Under the pieces are notes generated by a model. That model was given only the letters and a program-made list of their open reading frames with translations, made no database searches and was not told the DNA's origin. Position numbers and translations under genes: made by a program. From Vreelandella nigrificans (GTDB lineage: Bacteria; Pseudomonadota; Gammaproteobacteria; Pseudomonadales; Halomonadaceae): a stretch of DNA of 64,000 bases. Positions within the stretch are counted from its first letter, which is position 1, and the number at the start of each line of letters is the position of its first letter. Shown here one piece after another: positions 55,063 through 62,976 of this stretch. The stretch lies in NCBI RefSeq assembly GCF_002374315.1, contig NZ_NWUX01000003.1, positions 233,545-297,544 on the forward strand, written 5' to 3'.

Positions 55063-55201
55063 AGCGTGTCTCTATCTATACGATTACTCGCTATCCAATT
55101 ATTTGGCAGATATGTGGCAAAGCGCCGGTTAAGCGCTAACGCAGTGCTACAACAACTATTGACAGACCCCTGCAGCATTCCCTGTAGGCAACCAAGAGGC
55201 A

Positions 55202-56131
55202 ATGGCGCCCATGAGCAATAAGGCGACCCACCCACCCGATACCCCGCTCTATCCGATTCGGGAAGTTTCCCGCTTGACGGGTGTGAATTCGGTCACCCTC
55301 CGTGCCTGGGAGCGACGCTATGGTTTAATCCGCCCACAACGTACCCCAAAGGGTCATCGACTTTATGCCCAAGACGATATCACCCGTATTGAGCGTATAT
55401 TGCAGTGGCTCAACCGTGGAGTGCCCGTCAGCCAGGTAGTGGATTTACTCGATCAGCCTGAAACAGTAGAAACCCCCGCTCCCGAAGCAGGTGACTGGGC
55501 AAGTCAGCGCCAACAACTTCAAGCGGTGATTGAGTCAATCGATTTACCCAAGCTAGAGGCGTTGTACTACCAGAGTTTGGCACTGTATCCACTTAGCGTA
55601 GCTATCAACGAGCTATGGCAGCCCGTTATTTTGGCCCTGGAAGCAAAGTGGGCAAGCCAGCCTGATGATCTTGTGCGTCGCACTCTGGAAGCCTTCTTGC
55701 GCAGCCAAGTGGGGATACGGCTCCACTATGCCAACCAAGCTACTCGGGGGCCGCAGATTCTACTGAGCGCTATGCCCGACGACCCAGGACCACTATGGGT
55801 ATTAATGTGTGCGCTGATGGCCAGTGAACAGGGCTACCGAGTGCAGCTACTTGACCACTCCCTGGCACTGACAGACCTTCCCCAAGCAGTGGCACGGCTA
55901 CACTCATCCATGATACTGCTCTCTAGCGGCCAGCGGGAAAGCGATGACTACATTCGTCACGCTCTGCCTCAGGCAGCCCACTCACTCAATGTGCCAATTG
56001 GCGTATGCGGTGAAGTTGCTCGGTTAAGAGAAGGCGAGCTTCGTGATGGCCCCGTACACATGCTGGGCGATGACCTGCCTCAAGCAATTGCCCGGCTTCG
56101 CCCGCTGCTACGCGAATCCGGCGTGCTATAA
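55202..56131 (+). CDS. MerR-family regulator of the LitR/CarH type lacking cobalamin ligands
   Basis: A 309-residue regulator. MerR DNA-binding domain at about 17-85 (YPIREVSRLTGVNSVTLRAWERRYGL, PKGHRLY). A helical bundle (about 100-180) and a Rossmann-like domain (about 185-300) follow, as in CarH/LitR. The W-x9-EH motif of CarH would align to W150 with arginine/threonine at the EH positions, and the ExHxxG cobalamin ligand region reads DDPGPL (193-198), so B12 binding is unlikely. This fits class II LitR proteins, which act with LOV photoreceptors. The first ATG has AGAGG at short spacing; a second ATG three codons later is possible. Confidence 0.85.
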   Translation: MAPMSNKATHPPDTPLYPIREVSRLTGVNSVTLRAWERRYGLIRPQRTPKGHRLYAQDDITRIERILQWLNRGVPVSQVVDLLDQPETVETPAPEAGDWASQRQQLQAVIESIDLPKLEALYYQSLALYPLSVAINELWQPVILALEAKWASQPDDLVRRTLEAFLRSQVGIRLHYANQATRGPQILLSAMPDDPGPLWVLMCALMASEQGYRVQLLDHSLALTDLPQAVARLHSSMILLSSGQRESDDYIRHALPQAAHSLNVPIGVCGEVARLREGELRDGPVHMLGDDLPQAIARLRPLLRESGVL

Positions 56132-56177
56132 CTGACTGTTTTTAATCAGTATGATAGTTGCTGTCGCGTTAATCGCA

Positions 56178-56214
56178 TGGCCGCTTGCCCACATAGGGCA
56201 GCGGCCAATTTTTT
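56178..56214 (+). terminator. Terminator/attenuator between the regulator and phrB
   Basis: GGCCGCTTGCCC / GGGCAGCGGCC stem with a one-base bulge and 5-nt loop, followed by AATTTTTT. It ends about 20 nt before the phrB ATG. No separate strong promoter is seen between it and the regulator's stop, apart from a TATGAT box at 56150 lacking a -35. Confidence 0.85.
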
Positions 56215-56234
56215 AGCCCTGAGCAGGAGTCGCT

Positions 56235-57647
56235 ATGAACGTACAGCTTGTATGGTTGCGCAGTGATTTACGTACCCACGACAACTCGGCGCTCGCTGCT
56301 GCCGCAGCAAAGGGGCCGATTGTGGCAGTTTTTTTACGTAGTATTAAACAGTGGCAGGCCCACGGCCATGGCGCTAATAAAATCGACTTTTGGGCACGCG
56401 GTGTGGCGGCAATTAAAGCCTCTCTTGATGGTCTAAACATTCCTCTATTACACCGCGACATTGACACTTATGACGATGCCGCACAGGTGCTGCTGGACAT
56501 TGCTCATGAGCATAAAGTTGACCAGCTTCACTTCAACCTTGAGTACCCACTTAACGAGCAGCGCCGCGATCAAGCCGTTCAGGAAGCGTTCAAGCAGCAA
56601 GGAATTAGCGTTCAGGGCTACCACGACGCAATTGCCTTCGCCCCCGGTAGTCTCTTAACAGGCAAAGGTGACTATTACGGTGTTTTCACACCATTTTCGA
56701 AAGCATGGCACAAGCAGATTACCGCCGATCAGCTGACGCTACGTGACACTCCTAAGGTGCAGTCCCCATTAGCGATCGAAAGCGATCCACTGCCCACTCT
56801 GCCAGCACTTGATGAAGAGCCAGTAGATGGTCGCCTGTGGCTAGCCAGCGAAAGTGCTGCCAGCGATAATTTAGAGCGCTTTTTACGTTTTCGAGGCCGC
56901 CACTACAAGGCCCAGCGCGACCTCCCTAAAGTACGCGGCACCAGCGAGTTATCACCCTACCTGGCACTGGGCATGATCTCCTACCGCCAATGCCTACAAG
57001 CTGTCATGAGCGAAAATGGTGGCCACTTGGCCGACGGAGATGCAGGACTTACCACCTGGGTGAACGAGCTTGTTTGGCGCGAATTTTATCAGCACGTAGT
57101 GGTGGGCTTTCCCCAGGTATGCCGTTACCAACCTTTTCAAGCGCATACCCAGCAGCTTAAGTGGCGCAATGACGATGAAGGCTTTAAAGCATGGTGTGAA
57201 GGACGAACTGGCTACCCGCTGGTAGATGCAGCCATGCGACAGTTGGTAGCCACGGGCTGGATGCATAACCGACTGCGCATGGTAACCGCGATGTTCTTGA
57301 GTAAGCACCTGCTGATCGACTGGCGCCGCGGCGAGGCATTTTTTATGCGCCACTTAGTCGATGGCGAGTTCTGTGCTAACAATGGCGGCTGGCAGTGGGC
57401 AGCTTCTACCGGCACCGATGCGGCACCCTACTTTCGTATTTTTAACCCTACCACTCAGTCCACGCGCTTTGACGCAGAGGGTGAGTTTATCGCCCATTGG
57501 CTGCCAGTGCTTGAAAGCTTGCCTGCCAAAGCGCGCCATGCGCCACCGCAGGATATGCTAAATCCAATTGATTACCCCGCGCCGATCGTTGATCACAAAA
57601 CCGCTCGCCTGCGCGCTCTGGATGCCTTTAAAGCGCTTTCGAAATAG
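56235..57647 (+). CDS. phrB: Class I deoxyribodipyrimidine (CPD) photolyase
   Basis: A 470-residue photolyase, matching E. coli PhrB (472). N-terminal antenna domain (QLVWLRSDLRTHDNSAL) and C-terminal FAD domain with NELVWREFYQHV, GRTGYPLVDAAMRQL, GWMHNRLRMVTAMFLSKHLL and CANNGGWQWAASTGTDAAPYFRIFNP. It repairs cyclobutane pyrimidine dimers with blue light. GCAGGAG precedes the ATG. It follows the LitR-like regulator and probably belongs to its regulon. Confidence 0.95.
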   Translation: MNVQLVWLRSDLRTHDNSALAAAAAKGPIVAVFLRSIKQWQAHGHGANKIDFWARGVAAIKASLDGLNIPLLHRDIDTYDDAAQVLLDIAHEHKVDQLHFNLEYPLNEQRRDQAVQEAFKQQGISVQGYHDAIAFAPGSLLTGKGDYYGVFTPFSKAWHKQITADQLTLRDTPKVQSPLAIESDPLPTLPALDEEPVDGRLWLASESAASDNLERFLRFRGRHYKAQRDLPKVRGTSELSPYLALGMISYRQCLQAVMSENGGHLADGDAGLTTWVNELVWREFYQHVVVGFPQVCRYQPFQAHTQQLKWRNDDEGFKAWCEGRTGYPLVDAAMRQLVATGWMHNRLRMVTAMFLSKHLLIDWRRGEAFFMRHLVDGEFCANNGGWQWAASTGTDAAPYFRIFNPTTQSTRFDAEGEFIAHWLPVLESLPAKARHAPPQDMLNPIDYPAPIVDHKTARLRALDAFKALSK

Positions 57648-57761
57648 CAGTAGCAGCCAGCAACCTCATATTTCCTACGCTGCACAATACCCCAACCCAG
57701 TGCAGCGCAGGGAGAGCCCCATCTTACTTTGCTGTACTCCACCCTAGGTAAGGAGCGCGTG

Positions 57762-58193
57762 ATGTCTAACGAGCAAGCCTTAGCGAACTTTTGTGCCTTC
57801 TTCAATAAGCTAGACAACACCTGTACAGAAAAGCTATACGAGGTATATACTGAAGAAGTAGTCTTCAGCGACCCACTGCACCATGTTGAAGGCCGCGAGG
57901 CGCTGGAGCGCTATTTCGCCACTATGTACGAAAATATTGAGCGCTGTCAGTTTACTTATCACACGCAGCAACAGCAGGCTAATCAAGCATTTGTGACGTG
58001 GACAATGGTGTTTATCCACCCTCGCTTAGCCCGTGGCCAGCCAATTCGCGTAGAGGGGTGTAGCGCGTTAACGTTTGCTGATGATGGTCGAGTATTACGC
58101 CATCGTGACTACTTCGACGCTGGAGCGATGCTATATGAACATCTACCACTAATAGGTCGAGCCATACGCTGGTTAAAGCATCGCCTTAGTTAA
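57762..58193 (+). CDS. NTF2/SnoaL-like protein
   Basis: A 143-residue protein with a single SnoaL-like alpha+beta cone fold: VVFSDPLHHVEGREALERYF, FVTWTMVFIHPRLARGQPIRVEG and CSALTFADDGRVLRHRDYFD are characteristic. Start at 57762 is set by AAGGAG 6 nt upstream. Proteins of this kind are often found next to photolyase/SDR genes, but its reaction is unknown. No catalytic assignment is made. Confidence 0.85.
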   Translation: MSNEQALANFCAFFNKLDNTCTEKLYEVYTEEVVFSDPLHHVEGREALERYFATMYENIERCQFTYHTQQQQANQAFVTWTMVFIHPRLARGQPIRVEGCSALTFADDGRVLRHRDYFDAGAMLYEHLPLIGRAIRWLKHRLS

Positions 58194-58253
58194 TTATCCC
58201 TTTGCTTGAGTGCACGCATCTTCTGTGCAGGCAGGGGCACCTGGAGAGGCACA

Positions 58254-59039
58254 ATGAGCACATGGAAAACGCCCCAACGTATTTGGCTAACAGGTGCCAC
58301 CTCCGGCATAGGTGAGGCGCTTGCAAAAAAGCTCATTGCCCAGGGCCATCAGGTAGTACTAAGTGCGCGTAACCAGGAGGCGCTAAACACTCTTTGCGAA
58401 GGCCATGCCAAGGCTTACCCACTACCGCTCGATATAGGCGATCGCCAAGCAGTGCTTGCTGCTGGAGAGCAAATTCAACAGTGGGTAGGTGCACTGGATA
58501 TCGCGCTATTTAACGCTGGTACCTGCGAATATCTCGATGCGCAGCACTTTGATATGGCGCTGGTGGAGCGTGTGTTCACACCTAATCTATTTGGCGTACT
58601 GTACTGCGTTGAAGCCGCCCTGCCGCTATTACGCACGGCACGCAAAGAGGGTAAACCTGCCCGCTTGGCTGCCACTTCCAGTGCGTCAGCCTATTTACCG
58701 CTACCCCGCGCAGAAGCCTATGGTGCTTCAAAAGCGGCGATTAGCTATTTTTTTGAATCCCTTCGCCTAGATCTGGACCACGAAGGTATCGATGTCAGTT
58801 TGATCCACCCAGGTTTCGTTAAAACGCCGCTAACTGATCGCAACGATTTCCCGATGCCCATGCAGGTATCCGCCGACGCAGCAGCTGATGCGATTATTAC
58901 AGGCTTGGTCAAAGGGCGGCTGGATATTCATTTTCCTCGCCGCTTTACCTATATCGTTAAATGTTTGGGCATTTTACCCCCCGTAATACGGCACTACATC
59001 GGTCTACGTATGACACGACGCCAAGAGGAACAACAATGA
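58254..59039 (+). CDS. Short-chain dehydrogenase/reductase
   Basis: A 261-residue classical SDR: TGATSGIGEALA cofactor motif (14-25), NAG at about 90 and the YGASK active site after SSASAYLPLPRAEA. C-terminal segment (PRRFTYIVKCLGILPPVIRHYIG) looks membrane-associated. Start at 58254 is preceded by GGAGAGG. Its stop overlaps the next ATG by four bases, so it opens the five-gene fatty-acid operon. Substrate unknown. Confidence 0.9.
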   Translation: MSTWKTPQRIWLTGATSGIGEALAKKLIAQGHQVVLSARNQEALNTLCEGHAKAYPLPLDIGDRQAVLAAGEQIQQWVGALDIALFNAGTCEYLDAQHFDMALVERVFTPNLFGVLYCVEAALPLLRTARKEGKPARLAATSSASAYLPLPRAEAYGASKAAISYFFESLRLDLDHEGIDVSLIHPGFVKTPLTDRNDFPMPMQVSADAAADAIITGLVKGRLDIHFPRRFTYIVKCLGILPPVIRHYIGLRMTRRQEEQQ

Positions 59040-60388
59040 GCGGCACAGCATCGCAGCGTATTGCTATTATTGGCAGTGGTGTCAGCGGCATGGCAGCTGG
59101 CTGGTATTTGTCTGCCCAGCATGAAGTAACCCTGTTTGAAGCAGGCGCGCGGTTAGGCGGCCACACCGCCACCATGGATGTTGAGGTAGGAGGCAAACAA
59201 TACGCCATCGACACCGGTTTTATCGTCTTTAATGACTGGACCTACCCTCACTTTCAGCACCTGCTGGAAACGCTCGGCGTGCCCAGCCAAGCCACTGAAA
59301 TGAGCTTCTCGGTGCATGAAACTGATGTCGATTTTGAGTATAACGGCAACACACTGACATCACTGTTTGCTCAGCGTCGCAATCTGTTCCGCCCCTCGTT
59401 TTACCGCTTATTGAGCGACATTTTACGTTTTAATAAACAGGCCACCGCCGACTTAGAGAATCATCGACTGCCGAGAGAGATGACTCTAGGCGAGTACCTT
59501 GACCTGGAAGGCTACAGTGAAACCTTTCAACGCCGTTACCTACTGCCCATGGGAGCAGCAATCTGGTCGGCAAGTATTGGCGACCTACGCGCCTTTCCAC
59601 TGACCTTTTTTGTGCGCTTTTTCCGCAATCATGGCCTGCTTTCGGTAAATAACCGCCCTCAGTGGTATACCTTGGTAGGCGGTTCGAAGTGCTACATTCC
59701 CAGCCTTACTGCCCCTTACGCCGCGCGCATTCACTTAAATACACCGGTGACCAGCATAAGCCGTTCCGATACGGGCGTTTGGGTCACCACCGCGCAAGGC
59801 ACCCAACACTTTGACCAAGTAGTACTGGCCTGCCACGCCGACCAAGCACTCACCCTGCTAGGTGACCCGACAGCGGCAGAGCAAGATATTCTCGGTGCCA
59901 TGCCCTACCAGGATAATGAAGTCGTGCTGCATACCGACACGGCACTGCTGCCACGGCGACAGCGCGCATGGGCAAGCTGGAACTACCGGCTGGATGGCCG
60001 TGAGGCAGAGGAGCGCGTTTCGGTCACCTACAACATGAACATCCTGCAACGCTTGGAGAGTGAAACCACCTTTTGCGTCACGCTGAATGACTCCACAAGC
60101 ATCGACCCCGCAAAGGTATTGGGGCGCTATACCTACGCCCATCCTCAATTCACCTTAGCAGGTCAGGCAGCCCAGCAGCGCCACGCAGAAATATCTTCGG
60201 TCACCAGGCGCACCCACTTCTGCGGTGCTTACTGGCGCAATGGCTTTCACGAAGACGGTGTATGGAGTGCACTGCGGGTCGCCCAAGCATTAGGCTGCGA
60301 TGAAGCGGCCACTCCGCCAGCCCCCCCCAGCGCACTCCCCGCCTATGAACTGATGCCTAACGCTAGCGCTGGGGAGGGATTGGGATGA
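59036..60388 (+). CDS. FAD-dependent amine oxidase-like protein (UfaD/phytoene-desaturase-like family)
   Basis: A 450-residue flavoprotein beginning RIAIIGSGVSGMAAGW and LFEAGARLGGHTATM, the NAD(P)-binding Rossmann and GG FAD motifs of the amine oxidase superfamily, and ending in GAYWRNGFHEDGVWSALRVAQALG. In the analogous Rhodobacter and Pseudomonas light-stress clusters a flavoprotein of this type accompanies the fatty acid methylase and has been linked to acyl-lipid desaturation (recalled, not checked). The ATG overlaps the SDR stop. Confidence 0.88.
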   Translation: MSGTASQRIAIIGSGVSGMAAGWYLSAQHEVTLFEAGARLGGHTATMDVEVGGKQYAIDTGFIVFNDWTYPHFQHLLETLGVPSQATEMSFSVHETDVDFEYNGNTLTSLFAQRRNLFRPSFYRLLSDILRFNKQATADLENHRLPREMTLGEYLDLEGYSETFQRRYLLPMGAAIWSASIGDLRAFPLTFFVRFFRNHGLLSVNNRPQWYTLVGGSKCYIPSLTAPYAARIHLNTPVTSISRSDTGVWVTTAQGTQHFDQVVLACHADQALTLLGDPTAAEQDILGAMPYQDNEVVLHTDTALLPRRQRAWASWNYRLDGREAEERVSVTYNMNILQRLESETTFCVTLNDSTSIDPAKVLGRYTYAHPQFTLAGQAAQQRHAEISSVTRRTHFCGAYWRNGFHEDGVWSALRVAQALGCDEAATPPAPPSALPAYELMPNASAGEGLG

Positions 60389-61149
60389 TCGCCGCACCCC
60401 GCTCGCGCATTTATCGCGGCACACTGCGCCATCGCCGCTTCACACCCAAAATACACGCCTTTAGCTACCAAGTATGGATGGCATGGCTAGACCTGGACGA
60501 GCTGCCTACGCTATTTGACGGCGTTTTTGGGTTTAGCGCACGCGGCCCTGCGCTAGCACGCTTTCGCCGCGAAGACTATTTAGGCCCCATTGACCGTCCC
60601 CTACACATTGCCGTTCGCGAAGAGCTAACCCGCCAGCTAGGCAGTGCGCCGGAGGGGCGCGTTTGTGTTCTTACTCAGCTACGCACCCTAGGCAGGGTAT
60701 TTAACCCTATCTCGGTTTATTACGCCTACGACAATGCGGGCAGGCTTGCAGCGGTGCTCGGTGAAGTAACCAACATGCCCTGGCGGGAGCGAACCTGCTA
60801 TGCCTGCAACGTCGAATCTGCGCGGCACAGCCACCAAGCCAGTTTTCTCAAAGCAATGCATGTATCGCCATTTAACCCAATGGAAATGGCCTACCGCTGG
60901 AAGTTTAACTGCCCCGGCGAGCAGCTTTACCTGCACATGGAAAATTGGCAAGACGGAGAGCGTCATTTTGATGCCACTCTGACATTAGAAGCTGCGCCAG
61001 CTACCCGCAGAGTGCTACTCACTACGCTGGCACGGCAGCCCTTGATGAGTATAAAAACAGTGGCGGGTATCCATTTTGAAGCGTTACGCCTGTGGCTTAA
61101 GCGCGTCCCCGTTTATAACCACCCGAAGCGCAAGGAGACTTCAAAATGA
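60385..61149 (+). CDS. DUF1365 family protein
   Basis: A 254-residue protein of the DUF1365 family: SRIYRGTLRHRRFTPKIHAFSY at the start and LGRVFNPISVYYAYD and MPWRERTCYAC in the middle. Function unproven; it is nearly always found between an amine oxidase and a cyclopropane-synthase-like gene. Start and stop overlap neighbours by four bases on both sides. Confidence 0.92.
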   Translation: MIAAPRSRIYRGTLRHRRFTPKIHAFSYQVWMAWLDLDELPTLFDGVFGFSARGPALARFRREDYLGPIDRPLHIAVREELTRQLGSAPEGRVCVLTQLRTLGRVFNPISVYYAYDNAGRLAAVLGEVTNMPWRERTCYACNVESARHSHQASFLKAMHVSPFNPMEMAYRWKFNCPGEQLYLHMENWQDGERHFDATLTLEAAPATRRVLLTTLARQPLMSIKTVAGIHFEALRLWLKRVPVYNHPKRKETSK

Positions 61150-62414
61150 CGACCCTGCGTACCACGCCCCCTAGCAGCCAGCCTCTATGCCAGGACCGCT
61201 TTACACGCTGGCTTAAGCCACGCTTAATGGCTCAGTTGGATGCTTTTCGCGGTGGCCGCATCACCCTGATTGAGGGCAGCCAGTGCCACCATCTTGGTCA
61301 GGCAGGACCGCTTCAAGTTACGGTGATTATCCGCCACTCCCGTGCTTGGAAACGGCTAGCTTTTGGCGGCACGGTGGGCGCTGCAGAATCGTATATGGAT
61401 GGTGATTGGGATACTGATGATTTGGTCACATTGGTGCGCCTGTTTGCGACAAACCTGGAGCAAGTAAACGGCAAAATGGAAAACGGTAGTGCACGCATTG
61501 CGCGCTGGTTACTGGGTCTTGCCTACCGCTTTCAGCGCAATAGCATCACTGGTTCGAAGCGCAATATTTCGGCCCACTACGATATTGGCAACGACCTGTT
61601 CGCTACATTTTTAGACCAACGCCACTGGATGTACTCCAGCGCCGTCTTTCCCTACCCGGAAGCAAGCCTAGAAGAGGCTTCTACTTACAAGCTCGACATC
61701 ATGCTCGAGAAGCTTGATGTCCGGCCAGAGCACCACCTGCTCGAGATTGGCACAGGATGGGGTGGACTGGCTATCCATGCGGCAAAAACTCGCGGCTGCA
61801 AGGTAACGACGACAACGATTTCTGAAGAGCAGCACGCCCATACGGCTCGGCGCATTAAGGAAGAGGGCCTGGAAGAGCAAATCACGCTTCTCAAACAGGA
61901 TTATAGAGCGTTGGAGGGGCGTTACGATCGACTGATCTCGATAGAGATGATCGAAGCAGTCGGCCACCAATACCTCAATACCTACCTCGAAAAAGTTGAC
62001 AGTTTGCTGACTGTAGATGGTCAAGCCATGCTGCAAGCGATCACTATTCGCGACCAGCGCTTTGACGAAGCCAAGCGGGAGATGGACTTTATTAAGCGCT
62101 ATATTTTTCCAGGTGGCTTTCTGCCTTCGCATCACGCCATGTTAGCTAGCGTAACGCGTAAAACATCACTTAATGTGGTGGCACTAGACGAGATTGGTCA
62201 GCACTATGCTCGCACCCTGCGGGAGTGGCGCCACCGCTTTGAAGCCAACCTGGATAAAGTGCGCCAGCAGGGCTACGACGAACGCTTCATTCGCATGTGG
62301 CGCTACTATCTATGCTACTGCGAGGGAGGCTTTATTGAACGCTCCATTGGCACATGCCACTTGCTATTGGCAAAACCGAATGCAAAGCCAGTACCCCTCA
62401 CAGGCGCACTGTAA
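61146..62414 (+). CDS. Cyclopropane/furan fatty acid synthase-like SAM methyltransferase
   Basis: A 422-residue methyltransferase of the CFA synthase family. The N-terminal domain (about 1-135) is followed by NISAHYDIGND (140-150), the SAM-binding loop EIGTGWGG (200-207; the usual cysteine is threonine) and FPGGFLPSHHAM. It may methylate unsaturated acyl chains in membrane phospholipids; family members include CfaS and UfaM (furan fatty acid synthesis). The neighbourhood favours a photo-oxidative stress role. Which product it makes cannot be read from the sequence. Confidence 0.88.
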   Translation: MTTLRTTPPSSQPLCQDRFTRWLKPRLMAQLDAFRGGRITLIEGSQCHHLGQAGPLQVTVIIRHSRAWKRLAFGGTVGAAESYMDGDWDTDDLVTLVRLFATNLEQVNGKMENGSARIARWLLGLAYRFQRNSITGSKRNISAHYDIGNDLFATFLDQRHWMYSSAVFPYPEASLEEASTYKLDIMLEKLDVRPEHHLLEIGTGWGGLAIHAAKTRGCKVTTTTISEEQHAHTARRIKEEGLEEQITLLKQDYRALEGRYDRLISIEMIEAVGHQYLNTYLEKVDSLLTVDGQAMLQAITIRDQRFDEAKREMDFIKRYIFPGGFLPSHHAMLASVTRKTSLNVVALDEIGQHYARTLREWRHRFEANLDKVRQQGYDERFIRMWRYYLCYCEGGFIERSIGTCHLLLAKPNAKPVPLTGAL

Positions 62415-62939
62415 GTGGCCACACAGCACTGGCGCGAAATATTATTTAACGCGTTACGCTTTGAGGCGGGCTGGCTTTTGTGTGTGTTAGGTGGCTCTTG
62501 GGTAGCGGCTTTCGCTGGCACGGGGCTATTGGGCTGGCATATTTGGCGCTGTGCCAAGCCTGGCGAATGGCGCTTTATCGGTGTGTTTGCTGTGCTGGGG
62601 CTGGCTATTGATGGCGGGCTACATTTGGTGGGCGGCTTTGACTTTGGTGGGCATGCGTTAGCAGTGGGTTTGCTGCCACTATGGCTATGGATGCTGTGGC
62701 CCCTATTCGCCACGTTGGTGTTTCATTCACTCGCCTGGTTATGGCGTTACCCGCTGATTGCCGCAGCCTGCGGCGCGGTCAGTGGGCCGCTCTCCTACCT
62801 GGGTGGCGCTGCGCTTGCCGACGTGGGCCTTGCCCCTTGGTTACTGCCTACCCAGGCTGCTATTTGGGCAGTACTATGTTTTGGGATTAGCCGCTATGCA
62901 ATGCGTCTCAAGCGCACGGCTAGCCTGTCTATCCGTTAA
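62415..62939 (+). CDS. DUF2878 family membrane protein
   Basis: A 174-residue protein of the DUF2878 type with about five hydrophobic segments (TM helices near 15-40, 50-75, 80-105, 110-130, 140-160). It starts with GTG placed directly after the methyltransferase stop (TAAGTG), implying termination-reinitiation coupling. Last gene of the operon. Function unknown, but the family recurs with DUF1365 and CFA-like genes. Confidence 0.75.
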   Translation: MATQHWREILFNALRFEAGWLLCVLGGSWVAAFAGTGLLGWHIWRCAKPGEWRFIGVFAVLGLAIDGGLHLVGGFDFGGHALAVGLLPLWLWMLWPLFATLVFHSLAWLWRYPLIAAACGAVSGPLSYLGGAALADVGLAPWLLPTQAAIWAVLCFGISRYAMRLKRTASLSIR

Positions 62940-62976
62940 CCTGCCTGGCCGTTAATATTTATTTATTCGCCTACTG

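Noticed and set aside
55159..55187. TTGACA box just upstream of the regulator gene
   Set aside because: No acceptable -10 hexamer lies at 16-18 bp (TGTAGG is poor), so I did not call a promoter here.
62940..62976. Possible terminator between the convergent DUF2878 and GGDEF-EAL genes
   Set aside because: Only 37 nt of AT-rich sequence without a stable stem is present.
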